The position numbers and the translations under genes were made by a program. Shown in pieces: positions 16,264 to 23,820 of a stretch of DNA of 64,000 nt. Positions within the stretch are counted from its first letter, which is position 1. Each line of letters starts with the position of its first letter. Source of the DNA: an uncultured Clostridia bacterium (lineage in GTDB: Bacteria > Bacillota > Clostridia > Christensenellales > UBA1242); contig CAKVMJ010000003.1 in assembly GCA_934772445.1 (NCBI GenBank), forward strand, positions 1 to 64,000, given 5' to 3'. A model generated the notes under the pieces. It did not search any database. It worked only from the letters and a program-made list of their open reading frames with translations, and was not told the origin of the DNA.

Positions 16264-16917
16264 TTATTTAATTTCCCAAACAAATGTGGCTGTGTCATTA
16301 ATTCTTATATCTTCTGGGGTTATATCCATATTAGCCAAACTATCTTCTTGTTGCATCATAACACATCTAGTTTCTAAACGAGTTGGAGAATATATGTTAA
16401 TATCCGACCAATTATAATCAATTGTTTGCAATTCGCCTAGTTTAGCATTAGATGCTTTACATAAAACTTCAGCCTTTTTAGTTGCATTCTCAACCGCAGA
16501 TTTTAAAAGCTCATCTCCGATAGCAGATGGGTCTTTAACTGTAAAATCAATAGAGATTTCAGGTTTTGCAACACAGTTAGATAAAGCGGATAAAATCTTT
16601 GCAAGGCGTTTTGTATCAAAATCAAACTCCAATCTTAAACTATGAGAACACATATATCCTTTGAATACATTTTTATAAACGCCTTCTTGGGTTCTAATAT
16701 TTTCATATCTTGTACGAACATTAAAATTGGTTGTTTTAATTGAATTTTTTTCAAAGCCAACTGTTTCTAAAGAACGATTTAATTCTTCAATCTTTTCTGC
16801 TGAAGTTTCCATTATCTTTTCATATTCTTTATCTTCAGTGTCTAATTTCATTGAAATCACAATTAAATCTGGTTTAACAGAAACTTTTCCAACACCCTTA
16901 ACTGTAATAGTTTTCAT
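16264..16917 (-). CDS. SIMPL domain (DUF541) protein
   Basis: A 217-residue single-domain protein. It starts TITVKGVGKVSVKPDLIVISMKLDT, the strand-loop-strand pattern typical of SIMPL/DUF541 proteins (BP26/OMP28 of Brucella, YggE of E. coli). The central FDTKRLAKILSALSN and SAVENATKKAEVLCKASNAKLGELQTIDY (about 160-190) are the usual helix and strand. There is no signal peptide, so this version would stay in the cytoplasm, unlike the exported YggE. Biochemical role unknown; YggE has been linked to oxidative stress. GGAGG eight bases upstream fixes the ATG. Confidence 0.85.
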   Translation of the reverse strand: MKTITVKGVGKVSVKPDLIVISMKLDTEDKEYEKIMETSAEKIEELNRSLETVGFEKNSIKTTNFNVRTRYENIRTQEGVYKNVFKGYMCSHSLRLEFDFDTKRLAKILSALSNCVAKPEISIDFTVKDPSAIGDELLKSAVENATKKAEVLCKASNAKLGELQTIDYNWSDINIYSPTRLETRCVMMQQEDSLANMDITPEDIRINDTATFVWEIK

Positions 16918-16997
16918 TTGACTTACCTCCGATCAATAAATTATAAAAAATAATAACACAAAAAATATAATTTGCAAATAAAACATAAATATAAAAA

Positions 16998-17040
16998 TTA
17001 AAAACCTTTCAAAGGTTTACAACTTTTAAAAGGTTTTTAA
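16998..17040. terminator. bidirectional terminator
   Basis: Arms TTAAAAACCTTT (16998-17009) and AAAGGTTTTTAA (17029-17040), 12 bp. Serves the GHMP kinase gene on the minus strand. Confidence 0.75.
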
Positions 17041-17069
17041 TATCAATAATTTTAAATCTTTATAATATA

Positions 17070-18128
17070 TTAATCAACTACCCAACTTTCAACGCCATTT
17101 TTTGTAAATTTAACTGGATAGATTTTGCCCGGAAGTTTTTCCATTGCGTTTATAACTTTTTGCCTATTCATAGGATCACAATAAATCATTAAGAATCCTC
17201 CACCACCAGCACCAGATACTTTAACAGAATCTGCACCATTTTCAATTGCGTAATTTATTGTTTCTTCTAATGATTTATTTGAAATAATGCTTGAAGTTTT
17301 CTTCTTTGCTTCCCAAGCCACTTTTAAGCAATTTGAAAAGCCTTCAAAGTTTCCAATCAACACGCAATCTTTCATAAGAAAAGCGTATTCTTTTAAAGAT
17401 TTCATTGCATCAATTGTGGAAGATTTCTTTTCTTCAGTTTTTTGAACTTGGTCATTAATAATATTTTTTGCTAATTCTTTTTGAACTTCAGCAGATTTTC
17501 TACTAGTACCGCTATAATAAAGCAACAATGAACATTCAAGTTCTTCCACTCTACTTTTATCTAATCTTAATGAGTTTACAATTGTTGTGCCATCAGTTCT
17601 AAATTCAATTAAATTAAACCCACCAAACACTGCTGCATATTGGTCTTGCTTACCCCCTGCAAGTTTTAAATCAATTCTTTCAATCTCATAAGCAAGTTTT
17701 GCTTTTTGGTAATCATTCAAACCAAGACCTAACCATTTATTATATGCTTCCAAAATCGCAACAACCATTGTGGAAGATGTGCCAAGTCCTGAGCCAATTG
17801 GCGCATCATTACTTGTACTCATAATAAATGATAATGGTTTGCCATTGTTAAAATCCTTAACTATTCTATTATAAACACCTTTATGTAAAATCAAAGTGTT
17901 ATCATCATCAATTTCAAGATATGGAACACTATCTGTTATCAATGTATTTTTATTATCATACGCATAAAATTCTATTTTATTATTATCTGTTGGAATAATT
18001 GTGCAATATGCATACATACCAATTGTGGCATTAAAAACAGCTCCACCAAATTTATCGCTATATGATGCAAGGTCTGTTCCCCCACCAGCTAATCCTAATC
18101 TTAGAGGCGCTCTACTTCTTATTTTCAT
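17070..18128 (-). CDS. GHMP-family sugar kinase, HddA-like
   Basis: A 352-residue GHMP kinase, closest in pattern to D-glycero-alpha-D-manno-heptose 7-phosphate kinase (HddA) and fucose kinase-like enzymes. Motif 1 is SRAPLRLGLAGGGTDLASYSDKFGG (residues 4-28), motif 2 the ATP loop PIGSGLGTSSTM (about 110-121) and motif 3 VSGAGGGGFLMIY (about 303-315). KLAGGKQDQYAAVFGG (about 154-169) is the substrate-region signature of HddA. The enzyme would phosphorylate C1 of a sugar phosphate on the route to a nucleotide sugar. None of the partner genes (isomerase, GmhB phosphatase, nucleotidyltransferase) is nearby, so the true sugar is uncertain. AGGAG precedes the ATG. Confidence 0.85.
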   Translation of the reverse strand: MKIRSRAPLRLGLAGGGTDLASYSDKFGGAVFNATIGMYAYCTIIPTDNNKIEFYAYDNKNTLITDSVPYLEIDDDNTLILHKGVYNRIVKDFNNGKPLSFIMSTSNDAPIGSGLGTSSTMVVAILEAYNKWLGLGLNDYQKAKLAYEIERIDLKLAGGKQDQYAAVFGGFNLIEFRTDGTTIVNSLRLDKSRVEELECSLLLYYSGTSRKSAEVQKELAKNIINDQVQKTEEKKSSTIDAMKSLKEYAFLMKDCVLIGNFEGFSNCLKVAWEAKKKTSSIISNKSLEETINYAIENGADSVKVSGAGGGGFLMIYCDPMNRQKVINAMEKLPGKIYPVKFTKNGVESWVVD

Positions 18129-18330
18129 TTTAACTCCTAATTATTTAAGTTTGTAATATTATCTTACATTAAAACAAATAAAAAAGCAATTTTAAAATAT
18201 GGTTTATAAAAATTTTAATAAAAAAATGATAAAATTTAAAGTAAGGCTTTCAAGATAAAAAAGTAAGTTCCTAAAACCTACTCAAACTTTAACAATTTTC
18301 TAAAATCAAAACTAACACAAATTTAAAAAA

Positions 18331-18358
18331 ATAAAAAAAGCAATATTTCTATTGCTTT
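18331..18358 (-). terminator. terminator of paralogue A
   Basis: AAAGCAATA (18337-18345) pairs with TATTGCTTT (18350-18358), four-base loop; A-run 18333-18339 becomes the U-run on the minus strand. Confidence 0.8.
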
Positions 18359-18364
18359 CAATCA

Positions 18365-18880
18365 CTACATTGTGTAGTCATCATCTTTTCTTCTTGATTC
18401 CTTATTCTTTTCATACAAATCAATTCCGATATAGCAAGCACCAGCGGAAGCTAAAACTGTTGATGAAACTAATCCTGCTCCAACTAAACCAGCTGCAACC
18501 TTATCCTTAACATCAAGGTCTTGCATTTTTTCTTTTTCTTCTTTGCCAGCAAAAACATCAAACATAGCTTCTGCTAATTCATCTGAATGTAAGTCGTGAA
18601 GATGTTCATCAAATTCTTGGTAAGCCACTTCACCATCAATAAATGCTTTTGCAGTTTTTAAATCTTCATTTTCAACCACTTCTCTATATTCTTGGTTTCT
18701 TGCTCTGAAGTAGTCTAAAGTTGTTTGTTTTTCCTCTTTAATACCTTCTCTTGTATTTGCAACAAGACCAGTACCTAATCCAACAACTAATCCAGCACTT
18801 ATTAAAGCAATAGCCTTTCCTTTGGCTTCCATTGCTCTTCTATTTTTTAGTTTCGCTTTATTAATTCTTTCGTTATTCAT
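18365..18880 (-). CDS. tandem paralogue A, two-helix membrane protein with LHDLHSD motif
   Basis: A 171-residue protein of no recognised family, paralogous to the next gene upstream. Layout: basic N-terminus (about 1-20), a Gly-rich hydrophobic segment (about 22-41), a charged central part with EEKQTTLDYFRARNQEYRE (about 50-68), FIDGEVAYQEFDEHLHDLHSDE (about 80-101), a second Ala/Gly hydrophobic helix (about 129-150) and a Lys/Asp tail. The most conserved features between paralogues are LDYFR-x-x-N-x-x-YRE and LHDLHSD. The first four codons and about 80 bases upstream are copied almost exactly in paralogue B. It has its own promoter and terminator. Confidence 0.7.
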   Translation of the reverse strand: MNNERINKAKLKNRRAMEAKGKAIALISAGLVVGLGTGLVANTREGIKEEKQTTLDYFRARNQEYREVVENEDLKTAKAFIDGEVAYQEFDEHLHDLHSDELAEAMFDVFAGKEEKEKMQDLDVKDKVAAGLVGAGLVSSTVLASAGACYIGIDLYEKNKESRRKDDDYTM

Positions 18881-18964
18881 TATTCTTACCCTTACCTTTT
18901 AAAATGTGATTTGATTTTACCATATCTTTTTAATTATTTCAATACCCATAATTATATATTTTTT
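18870..18964. repeat. 95-bp direct repeat, copy 1 (promoter and 5' end)
   Basis: Matches 19551-19645 in 94 of 95 positions (18909 A against 19590 C). On the minus strand it holds TTGAAA, 17 bases, extended -10 TGGTAAAAT, the ribosome binding region and the first four codons (MNNE). Confidence 0.9.
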
Positions 18965-18998
18965 AAATTTGCATTAAAAATTATTGGAAAAAGCCAAT

Positions 18999-19027
18999 AA
19001 AAAAGGAACTTCTTAAAAATAGTTCCT
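18999..19027 (-). terminator. terminator of paralogue B
   Basis: AGGAACT (19004-19010) with AGTTCCT (19021-19027); A-run 18999-19003 supplies the minus-strand U-run. Confidence 0.65.
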
Positions 19028-19060
19028 CTTTTCTTTATAAGCTTTATTTTACTCCACTTC

Positions 19061-19561
19061 TTACATAAAAAATTCATCATCTAAATCAATATCTTTTTTT
19101 AACTTGTAATCAGTTAGAGTATATGCGGCAGCGAGTGTCATTCCAGATGTTAGAAATAAACCAACGCCAGAACCAACGCTAGAAAGTACTAATTCTTTAT
19201 CAATTTCATCAATCTTAGCATTTTCTTCATCACTAGCATAAGTTTTCATCATTTCTTCTGTTGGTTTATCTGAATGTAGGTCGTGTAAAAGTCTATCATA
19301 TTCATTAAAACTTATTTCACCATTAAGAAAAGCTTCTGCATTTTTGCTATCCTCATCTATAGTTGATTCTCTATAAACAGGATTGTTCTCTCTAAAATAA
19401 TCTAAAACGCTTTGTTTTTCTTCGTGTAAATCATTTACATTTTTAAAAGCTAAGTAAGTGCCTGCAAAACTCACTGTTGTTGCAGCAACAAATGCCATTG
19501 CTTTCCCTGCTCTTTTTAAATTAGCCTTAATTTTTCTTTCATTTTTATTTTCGTTATTCAT
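19061..19561 (-). CDS. tandem paralogue B, two-helix membrane protein with LHDLHSD motif
   Basis: A 166-residue paralogue of the gene at 18365. Same order of parts: basic start, hydrophobic segment (about 18-40), EEKQSVLDYFRENNPVYRE (about 48-66), FLNGEISFNEYDRLLHDLHSDK (about 78-99), second hydrophobic stretch (about 129-150) and an acidic tail DLDDEFFM. Sequence identity with A is concentrated in the central soluble part, while the membrane parts diverged. The upstream 95 bases are nearly identical to those of A, so both are probably expressed together. Function unknown. Confidence 0.7.
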   Translation of the reverse strand: MNNENKNERKIKANLKRAGKAMAFVAATTVSFAGTYLAFKNVNDLHEEKQSVLDYFRENNPVYRESTIDEDSKNAEAFLNGEISFNEYDRLLHDLHSDKPTEEMMKTYASDEENAKIDEIDKELVLSSVGSGVGLFLTSGMTLAAAYTLTDYKLKKDIDLDDEFFM

Positions 19562-19645
19562 TATTCTTACCCTTACCTTTTAAAATGTGCTTTGATTTTA
19601 CCATATCTTTTTAATTATTTCAATACCCATAATTATATATTTTTT
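19551..19645. repeat. 95-bp direct repeat, copy 2 (promoter and 5' end)
   Basis: Second copy of the promoter-bearing repeat described at 18870-18964, one mismatch. Confidence 0.9.
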
Positions 19646-19704
19646 GTTTTTATATCGAATTTTGTATAGATTAAAAAAAACTTTTAAAACTTTATAAAAA
19701 ACAC

Positions 19705-19758
19705 TTGACAGTTGAATAGTCTTTCAATTATAATACAAACAGTTGAATGTTTATTCAA
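19705..19758 (+). promoter_or_regulatory. cadCA promoter with two CadC-type operators
   Basis: TTGACA (19705-19710), 18-base spacer, TATAAT (19729-19734). Operator 1, TTGAA-N6-TTCAA (19712-19727), fills the spacer. Operator 2, TTGAAT-N4-ATTCAA (19743-19758), is a perfect palindrome just downstream. Both are 16 bases long and lie 31 bases apart, about three helical turns, inside a repeated ACAGTTGAAT. This fits repression by the ArsR/CadC protein encoded next. Confidence 0.85.
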
Positions 19759-19850
19759 TCGTTTTCGTAATATAAATAATTTAAAAATTCAAATTGATAT
19801 TATTAAAATATTGTAATGCGAATTAGGGAGAACAATAAAAAGGAGAGAAT

Positions 19851-20228
19851 ATGAGAAAAATAGAAGTGTATTGCGATTGCGATGTTATTCATAAGGAGAA
19901 GGTGGCTAAAGCTAAAAAGAATATGCTTGATGATGATAAATTACTTTTGATTAGCGATTTTTACAAGGCATTATCTGATAGTACAAGAATTAAAATTATA
20001 AACTTGCTTGAGAAAAACGAACTTTGTGTTTGTGATATTTCATCTATCTTGAATATGACTAAATCTGCAGTTTCGCATCAATTAAGAAACCTAAGAGAAC
20101 TAAACTTAGTAAAAGCTAAAAGAGTTGGAAAAGAAGTTTGGTACACCCTTTCTGATTCACATGTAAGCGAGGTTTTCGAGATAAGCTTAGAGCATATATT
20201 GGAGAATGAAGATGAAAAAGATTTTTAA
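19851..20228 (+). CDS. cadC: CadC-type ArsR/SmtB metal-sensing repressor
   Basis: A 125-residue winged-helix repressor that leaves DNA on binding Cd, Pb or Zn. The N-terminal cysteines (YCDCDVIH, residues 7-14) and ELCVCDI (about 61-67) are the thiolate ligands of the alpha3N site known in S. aureus CadC. DSTRIKIINLL (about 43-53) and the recognition helix MTKSAVSHQLRNLRELNLV (about 73-91) followed by the wing VGKEVWYTLSD (about 96-106) are typical. C-terminal DSHVSEVFEISLEH could hold the second, alpha5 Zn site. Ribosome binding site AAAGGAGAG. It overlaps cadA by 17 bases, implying coupled translation. Confidence 0.93.
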   Translation: MRKIEVYCDCDVIHKEKVAKAKKNMLDDDKLLLISDFYKALSDSTRIKIINLLEKNELCVCDISSILNMTKSAVSHQLRNLRELNLVKAKRVGKEVWYTLSDSHVSEVFEISLEHILENEDEKDF

Positions 20229-22242
20229 GATAAACGGATTAGATTGTCCTAATTGCGCAAAAATGCTTGAAACAAAAATTGGCGAATTGAAATCTATTGA
20301 TTCTTGCGAAATAGACTTTTTAAAATCTACACTAGCCCTAGATTGCAAGAACCCCGATGCCACAATTAGCGAGGTTATATTGCTTGCAAAGAAAGTTGAA
20401 CCAGAAGCTGAAATAGTGGTTGAGAAAGAGAATAAAAAATCTAAAAAGAACTTAGTTTTAGATATTGCCTTATTATTTATTGGTTTATGCGTGGGACTTG
20501 TGGATATATTAGCTCCATTACCAACTTGGCTAACTTGGGTTTTATTTGGAGTGAGTGCTATTCTTATGGGATATAAGACATTCTATAAAGCATATCAACT
20601 ACTACTTAAGAAAACCATAAATGAAAATTTCCTTGTAACAGTTTCAGTTATTGGAGCGGGATTAGTTGGCGAGAGAATGGATGCATTAATGGTTATTTTA
20701 CTATATTCAATCGGAAAAATCCTTGAGAGTTTAGCACTAGATAAATCAAGAAAATCTATTGAAGAATTAACAAATCTAAAACCTGAAAAAGTTACAAGAT
20801 TAAATGGCGAAGAGGAAGAAATTGTTACACCAAACGATATAAAATTAAATGATATTATAATCGTAAAACCCGGTGAGAAAGTGGCAATTGATGGCGTGGT
20901 AATTGAAGGAACTGCTAGCCTTGATGTTCAAAGCCTAACTGGAGAAAGCTTACCTCAAACTGTTAGAAAAGGTGTGGAAATTCTATCTGGTTCTATAGTT
21001 TTAGATAGTGTTTTAAAAATAAAAGCAACTAGCATCTATGAAAATAGTACAGTTCATAAAATTTTAGACTTAATTGAAAACGCAAGCGATAAAAAATCTA
21101 AAACCGAAACAGTTATTTCAAAAATGTCTAAATGGTACACTTTAGGAGTTGTGGCTCTAGCATTCGTGGTTTGGGGAATTATTTGGGCGATTACAAAGAA
21201 TATAAACACAGCTATCTATAGAGGTTTAATTTTCTTAGTTGTATCCTGCCCTTGCGCATTTGCTATATCAGTTCCGCTTGCATATTTCTCTGGAATTGGT
21301 AACGCATCTAAGAAAGGTATTTTAATTAAAGGTTCAAATTATCTTGATGCCACTGCATCATTATCCACAATTGCTTTTGATAAAACTGGAACTATCACCA
21401 CTGGTGAATTTAAGATAACTAAAATAAACAACCTATCTAAAGATAAAACAGATGAAGAAATCGTATATCTATCTGCCTTAGGCGAACAATATTCATTGCA
21501 CCCTATTGCAAAGGCAATTGTTAAAGCAAATGAAAAGAAACTACAACATATAAAAGATGTTAGAGAAGAATCTGGAAAAGGCGTTTATTATAACTATAAA
21601 GATAATTCATATTTTATCGGTAGAAAAACAACCAAAAACGATTCAACAAGCGTTGAACTTTATGAAAACGATAAGAAAATTGCAGAAATTTTACTTGAAG
21701 ATGAGATTAAAGAAACAGCAAAAACAGCTTGCTTAGAACTTAAGAATATGAACATAAAAACAATAATGTTATCTGGAGATAACGATAAGATTGTTCAAAG
21801 AGTGGCTGAAGAAGTTGGAATAGACAAAGCTTATTCAAAATGCCTTCCTCAAGATAAATTTAATTATATTGAAAAAGAAAAAGAAAATTCTAAAATTGGA
21901 TATGTTGGCGATGGAATAAACGATGCCCCTGCCCTAACATTATCTGATGTTGGATTTAGTATGGGTTTAAATGGAAGTAGTGCAAGCATTGAAGCGAGCG
22001 ATATTGTTTTAGCAAACGATAACCCATTAAAGATTGTTGAGAGTATAAAAATTTCAAGATTTACAAAGAAAATTGTTTGGCAAAATATAATTCTATCTGC
22101 TGGAATTAAGATTATCTTCTTAACTTTAGGTGCTTTAGGAATTACTGGTATGCTAAGTGCGGTTATTGCCGATGTTGGTGTTACACTTGTTGCCATTTTA
22201 AACTCTCTAAGGGCTTTAAAATACGATATTAAGAAAAAATAA
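20212..22242 (+). CDS. cadA: heavy-metal P1B-type ATPase CadA (Cd/Zn/Pb export)
   Basis: A 676-residue cation pump in the cytoplasmic membrane. Parts in order: one HMA domain with GLDCPNCA (residues 8-15), paired transmembrane helices (about 85-145), actuator domain with TGES (about 246-249), CPC metal site in helix 6 (SCPCAFA, about 345-351), phosphorylation site DKTGT (about 391-395), SEHP-type HP motif (LHPIAKAIV, about 430), GDGINDAP (about 567-574) and final helices. CPC plus cadC points to soft divalent metals. ATG 20206 is given by the longest frame, but GGAG at 20201-20204 is only correctly spaced for ATG 20212. A terminator follows. Confidence 0.95.
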   Translation: MKKIFKINGLDCPNCAKMLETKIGELKSIDSCEIDFLKSTLALDCKNPDATISEVILLAKKVEPEAEIVVEKENKKSKKNLVLDIALLFIGLCVGLVDILAPLPTWLTWVLFGVSAILMGYKTFYKAYQLLLKKTINENFLVTVSVIGAGLVGERMDALMVILLYSIGKILESLALDKSRKSIEELTNLKPEKVTRLNGEEEEIVTPNDIKLNDIIIVKPGEKVAIDGVVIEGTASLDVQSLTGESLPQTVRKGVEILSGSIVLDSVLKIKATSIYENSTVHKILDLIENASDKKSKTETVISKMSKWYTLGVVALAFVVWGIIWAITKNINTAIYRGLIFLVVSCPCAFAISVPLAYFSGIGNASKKGILIKGSNYLDATASLSTIAFDKTGTITTGEFKITKINNLSKDKTDEEIVYLSALGEQYSLHPIAKAIVKANEKKLQHIKDVREESGKGVYYNYKDNSYFIGRKTTKNDSTSVELYENDKKIAEILLEDEIKETAKTACLELKNMNIKTIMLSGDNDKIVQRVAEEVGIDKAYSKCLPQDKFNYIEKEKENSKIGYVGDGINDAPALTLSDVGFSMGLNGSSASIEASDIVLANDNPLKIVESIKISRFTKKIVWQNIILSAGIKIIFLTLGALGITGMLSAVIADVGVTLVAILNSLRALKYDIKKK

Positions 22243-22263
22243 TATAATTTATCAAGCAAATAT

Positions 22264-22299
22264 AAAAGAGCTTTTAGAAGATAATCTACGGCTCTTTTT
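22264..22299 (+). terminator. terminator after cadA
   Basis: AAAAGAGC (22264-22271) pairs with GCTCTTTT (22291-22298), followed by T; loop of 19 bases. Confidence 0.7.
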
Positions 22300-22394
22300 A
22301 TATAGTTTTTCATATTTCCAATAAACTATTAAAATTTATTCTATATCTAAGCAAAAAAATATAATTTAATTGAAAAGATAATATAAATAAAAGC

Positions 22395-22425
22395 AAAAAG
22401 AACTTCAATAAGAAGTTCTTTTTTT
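22395..22425. terminator. bidirectional terminator
   Basis: Arms AAAAAGAACTTC (22395-22406) and GAAGTTCTTTTT (22412-22423), 12 bp, loop AATAA. Ends the two-gene surface operon on the minus strand. Confidence 0.85.
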
Positions 22426-22426
22426 A

Positions 22427-23803
22427 TTAATTATCCATTGAATAAGTTTCTTCTGGATTTTCTTTTAGATAATCCAAAATATCTTGTTCTTTAATACCGA
22501 AAACGCATCTATCTTCATCTTTGATTTCCTTACCATCAATATCATATAGAGTTGCATCGCCATCTTGAGTTATAACCAAAGTTTCACCATTTAATAAGAA
22601 TGTGTTATCGCCAGTATTTTTATCAAAAGCAATTGTTTGGATAGCACCATCTTTTGATTCATACAAAACATTACCATCATAATCTCTTAAATCATAAGAG
22701 CCATCAAACCAAGCTCTTACCCAACAATTTTCATAGTGAACATCTGTGATTTCAGCATCTGTTTTCTCATCTTTCATTCTAAGAACTGTATCAACTTTTT
22801 GGTTCTTATAATCATCAACAGAAAATTCTGTAGTTTGTTCGCTTGTTTCAATTGCAGAGGTTTCTTCTTTAGTTGTTTCTTCGGGAGCTTTCTCAGTTTC
22901 ATCTGCTTTAGTTGATTCAATTGGAGAAACTACAAATCCATTATCCTCTTTAGATGTTGTATCTTCAGAAACTGTGGATTGAGTGGTTTCAGGAGCTGAA
23001 GTTTCGGTTTGTTCTTTATCTTCTTTTTTGCCAGCACCTAAAATAGCACCAGTAATAATTGTTCCAGCAACTAATCCGCCAACAACCCAAGGAAGCCATT
23101 TGAAGTTTCTTTTCTTCTCATCTTCTTTTTCTGGAATAACTTTTGGCTCGATTGCTAAGATAGGTTCTTTATAAATTGCCACTTGAGTTTGACCATCTCT
23201 TGGAACAATTTTTCCGCCACCAGCTTGAACAACATATCCGCCTTTGCCATCTGGAAGCATTACATCGCCTGTTTGAGTAACAAATTCACCATTACCATTT
23301 GGTTGAATCGATTCACCAGTTTTAGAATCCTTAAATAATGAACGGAAATAATCCATTGTATCATTTTTAGGAAGCTTTTGATGAACAAGATTAATTGAAG
23401 AAGTTTTTTCTCCATCAAAACAAGTTACAGTACCATCGGTATAAACTTTAATATATGGATTTTCATCAACTTTATCTTTTTCAAAATAACTATGAGCACT
23501 AAAACTTACGCTTTCCCTAGACTCACCCGGCATTAAAGGTTTATCTCTTTTTATATCATAAGTTCTTTCAAAAACACCATCTCTTGCAAATTCAACGAAA
23601 GGTCTGCCATTTTTATCTTTGCCTTCGTAAGCATAAGTACCATCATCATACCTATATTGATTAAATACAGAATCTTCAACTCTAATAATTTCACTATCGG
23701 TTAATTTAACGCCTTTAGCAGGTCTGCCTAAATGAAATTCACCGCTTTTTAATCTCTCTATATATTCTTTAAGTTTTTCAATCTCAAATCTATCGTAAGC
23801 CAT
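22427..23803 (-). CDS. bitopic membrane protein with Thr/Glu-rich outer stalk
   Basis: A 458-residue protein of no recognised family. The N-terminal 240 residues are soluble, beta-rich and contain repeated D/N-G turns (YRYDDGTYAYEGKDKNGRPFVEFARDG; VMLPDGKGGYVVQAGGGKIVPRDG), an MORN-like look without clear repeats. Positive EKKRNFK then one membrane helix (about 245-266), so the N-part is inside. Outside is a Ser/Thr/Glu linker (about 270-345) and a second domain with D-G turns (YDLRDYDGNVLYESKDGAI; DGDATLYDIDGKEI). It starts 17 bases after the lipoprotein gene upstream and shares its transcript; the two may work together at the membrane. The function is unknown. Confidence 0.7.
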   Translation of the reverse strand: MAYDRFEIEKLKEYIERLKSGEFHLGRPAKGVKLTDSEIIRVEDSVFNQYRYDDGTYAYEGKDKNGRPFVEFARDGVFERTYDIKRDKPLMPGESRESVSFSAHSYFEKDKVDENPYIKVYTDGTVTCFDGEKTSSINLVHQKLPKNDTMDYFRSLFKDSKTGESIQPNGNGEFVTQTGDVMLPDGKGGYVVQAGGGKIVPRDGQTQVAIYKEPILAIEPKVIPEKEDEKKRNFKWLPWVVGGLVAGTIITGAILGAGKKEDKEQTETSAPETTQSTVSEDTTSKEDNGFVVSPIESTKADETEKAPEETTKEETSAIETSEQTTEFSVDDYKNQKVDTVLRMKDEKTDAEITDVHYENCWVRAWFDGSYDLRDYDGNVLYESKDGAIQTIAFDKNTGDNTFLLNGETLVITQDGDATLYDIDGKEIKDEDRCVFGIKEQDILDYLKENPEETYSMDN

Positions 23804-23820
23804 TTTTCACCTCTTTTATC

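Noticed and set aside
20201..20220. Identical 20-base start region of cadA and the LRR gene (GGAGAATGAAGATGAAAAAG)
   Set aside because: It is just a ribosome binding site followed by Met and Lys codons, so chance similarity of common elements is enough to explain it.
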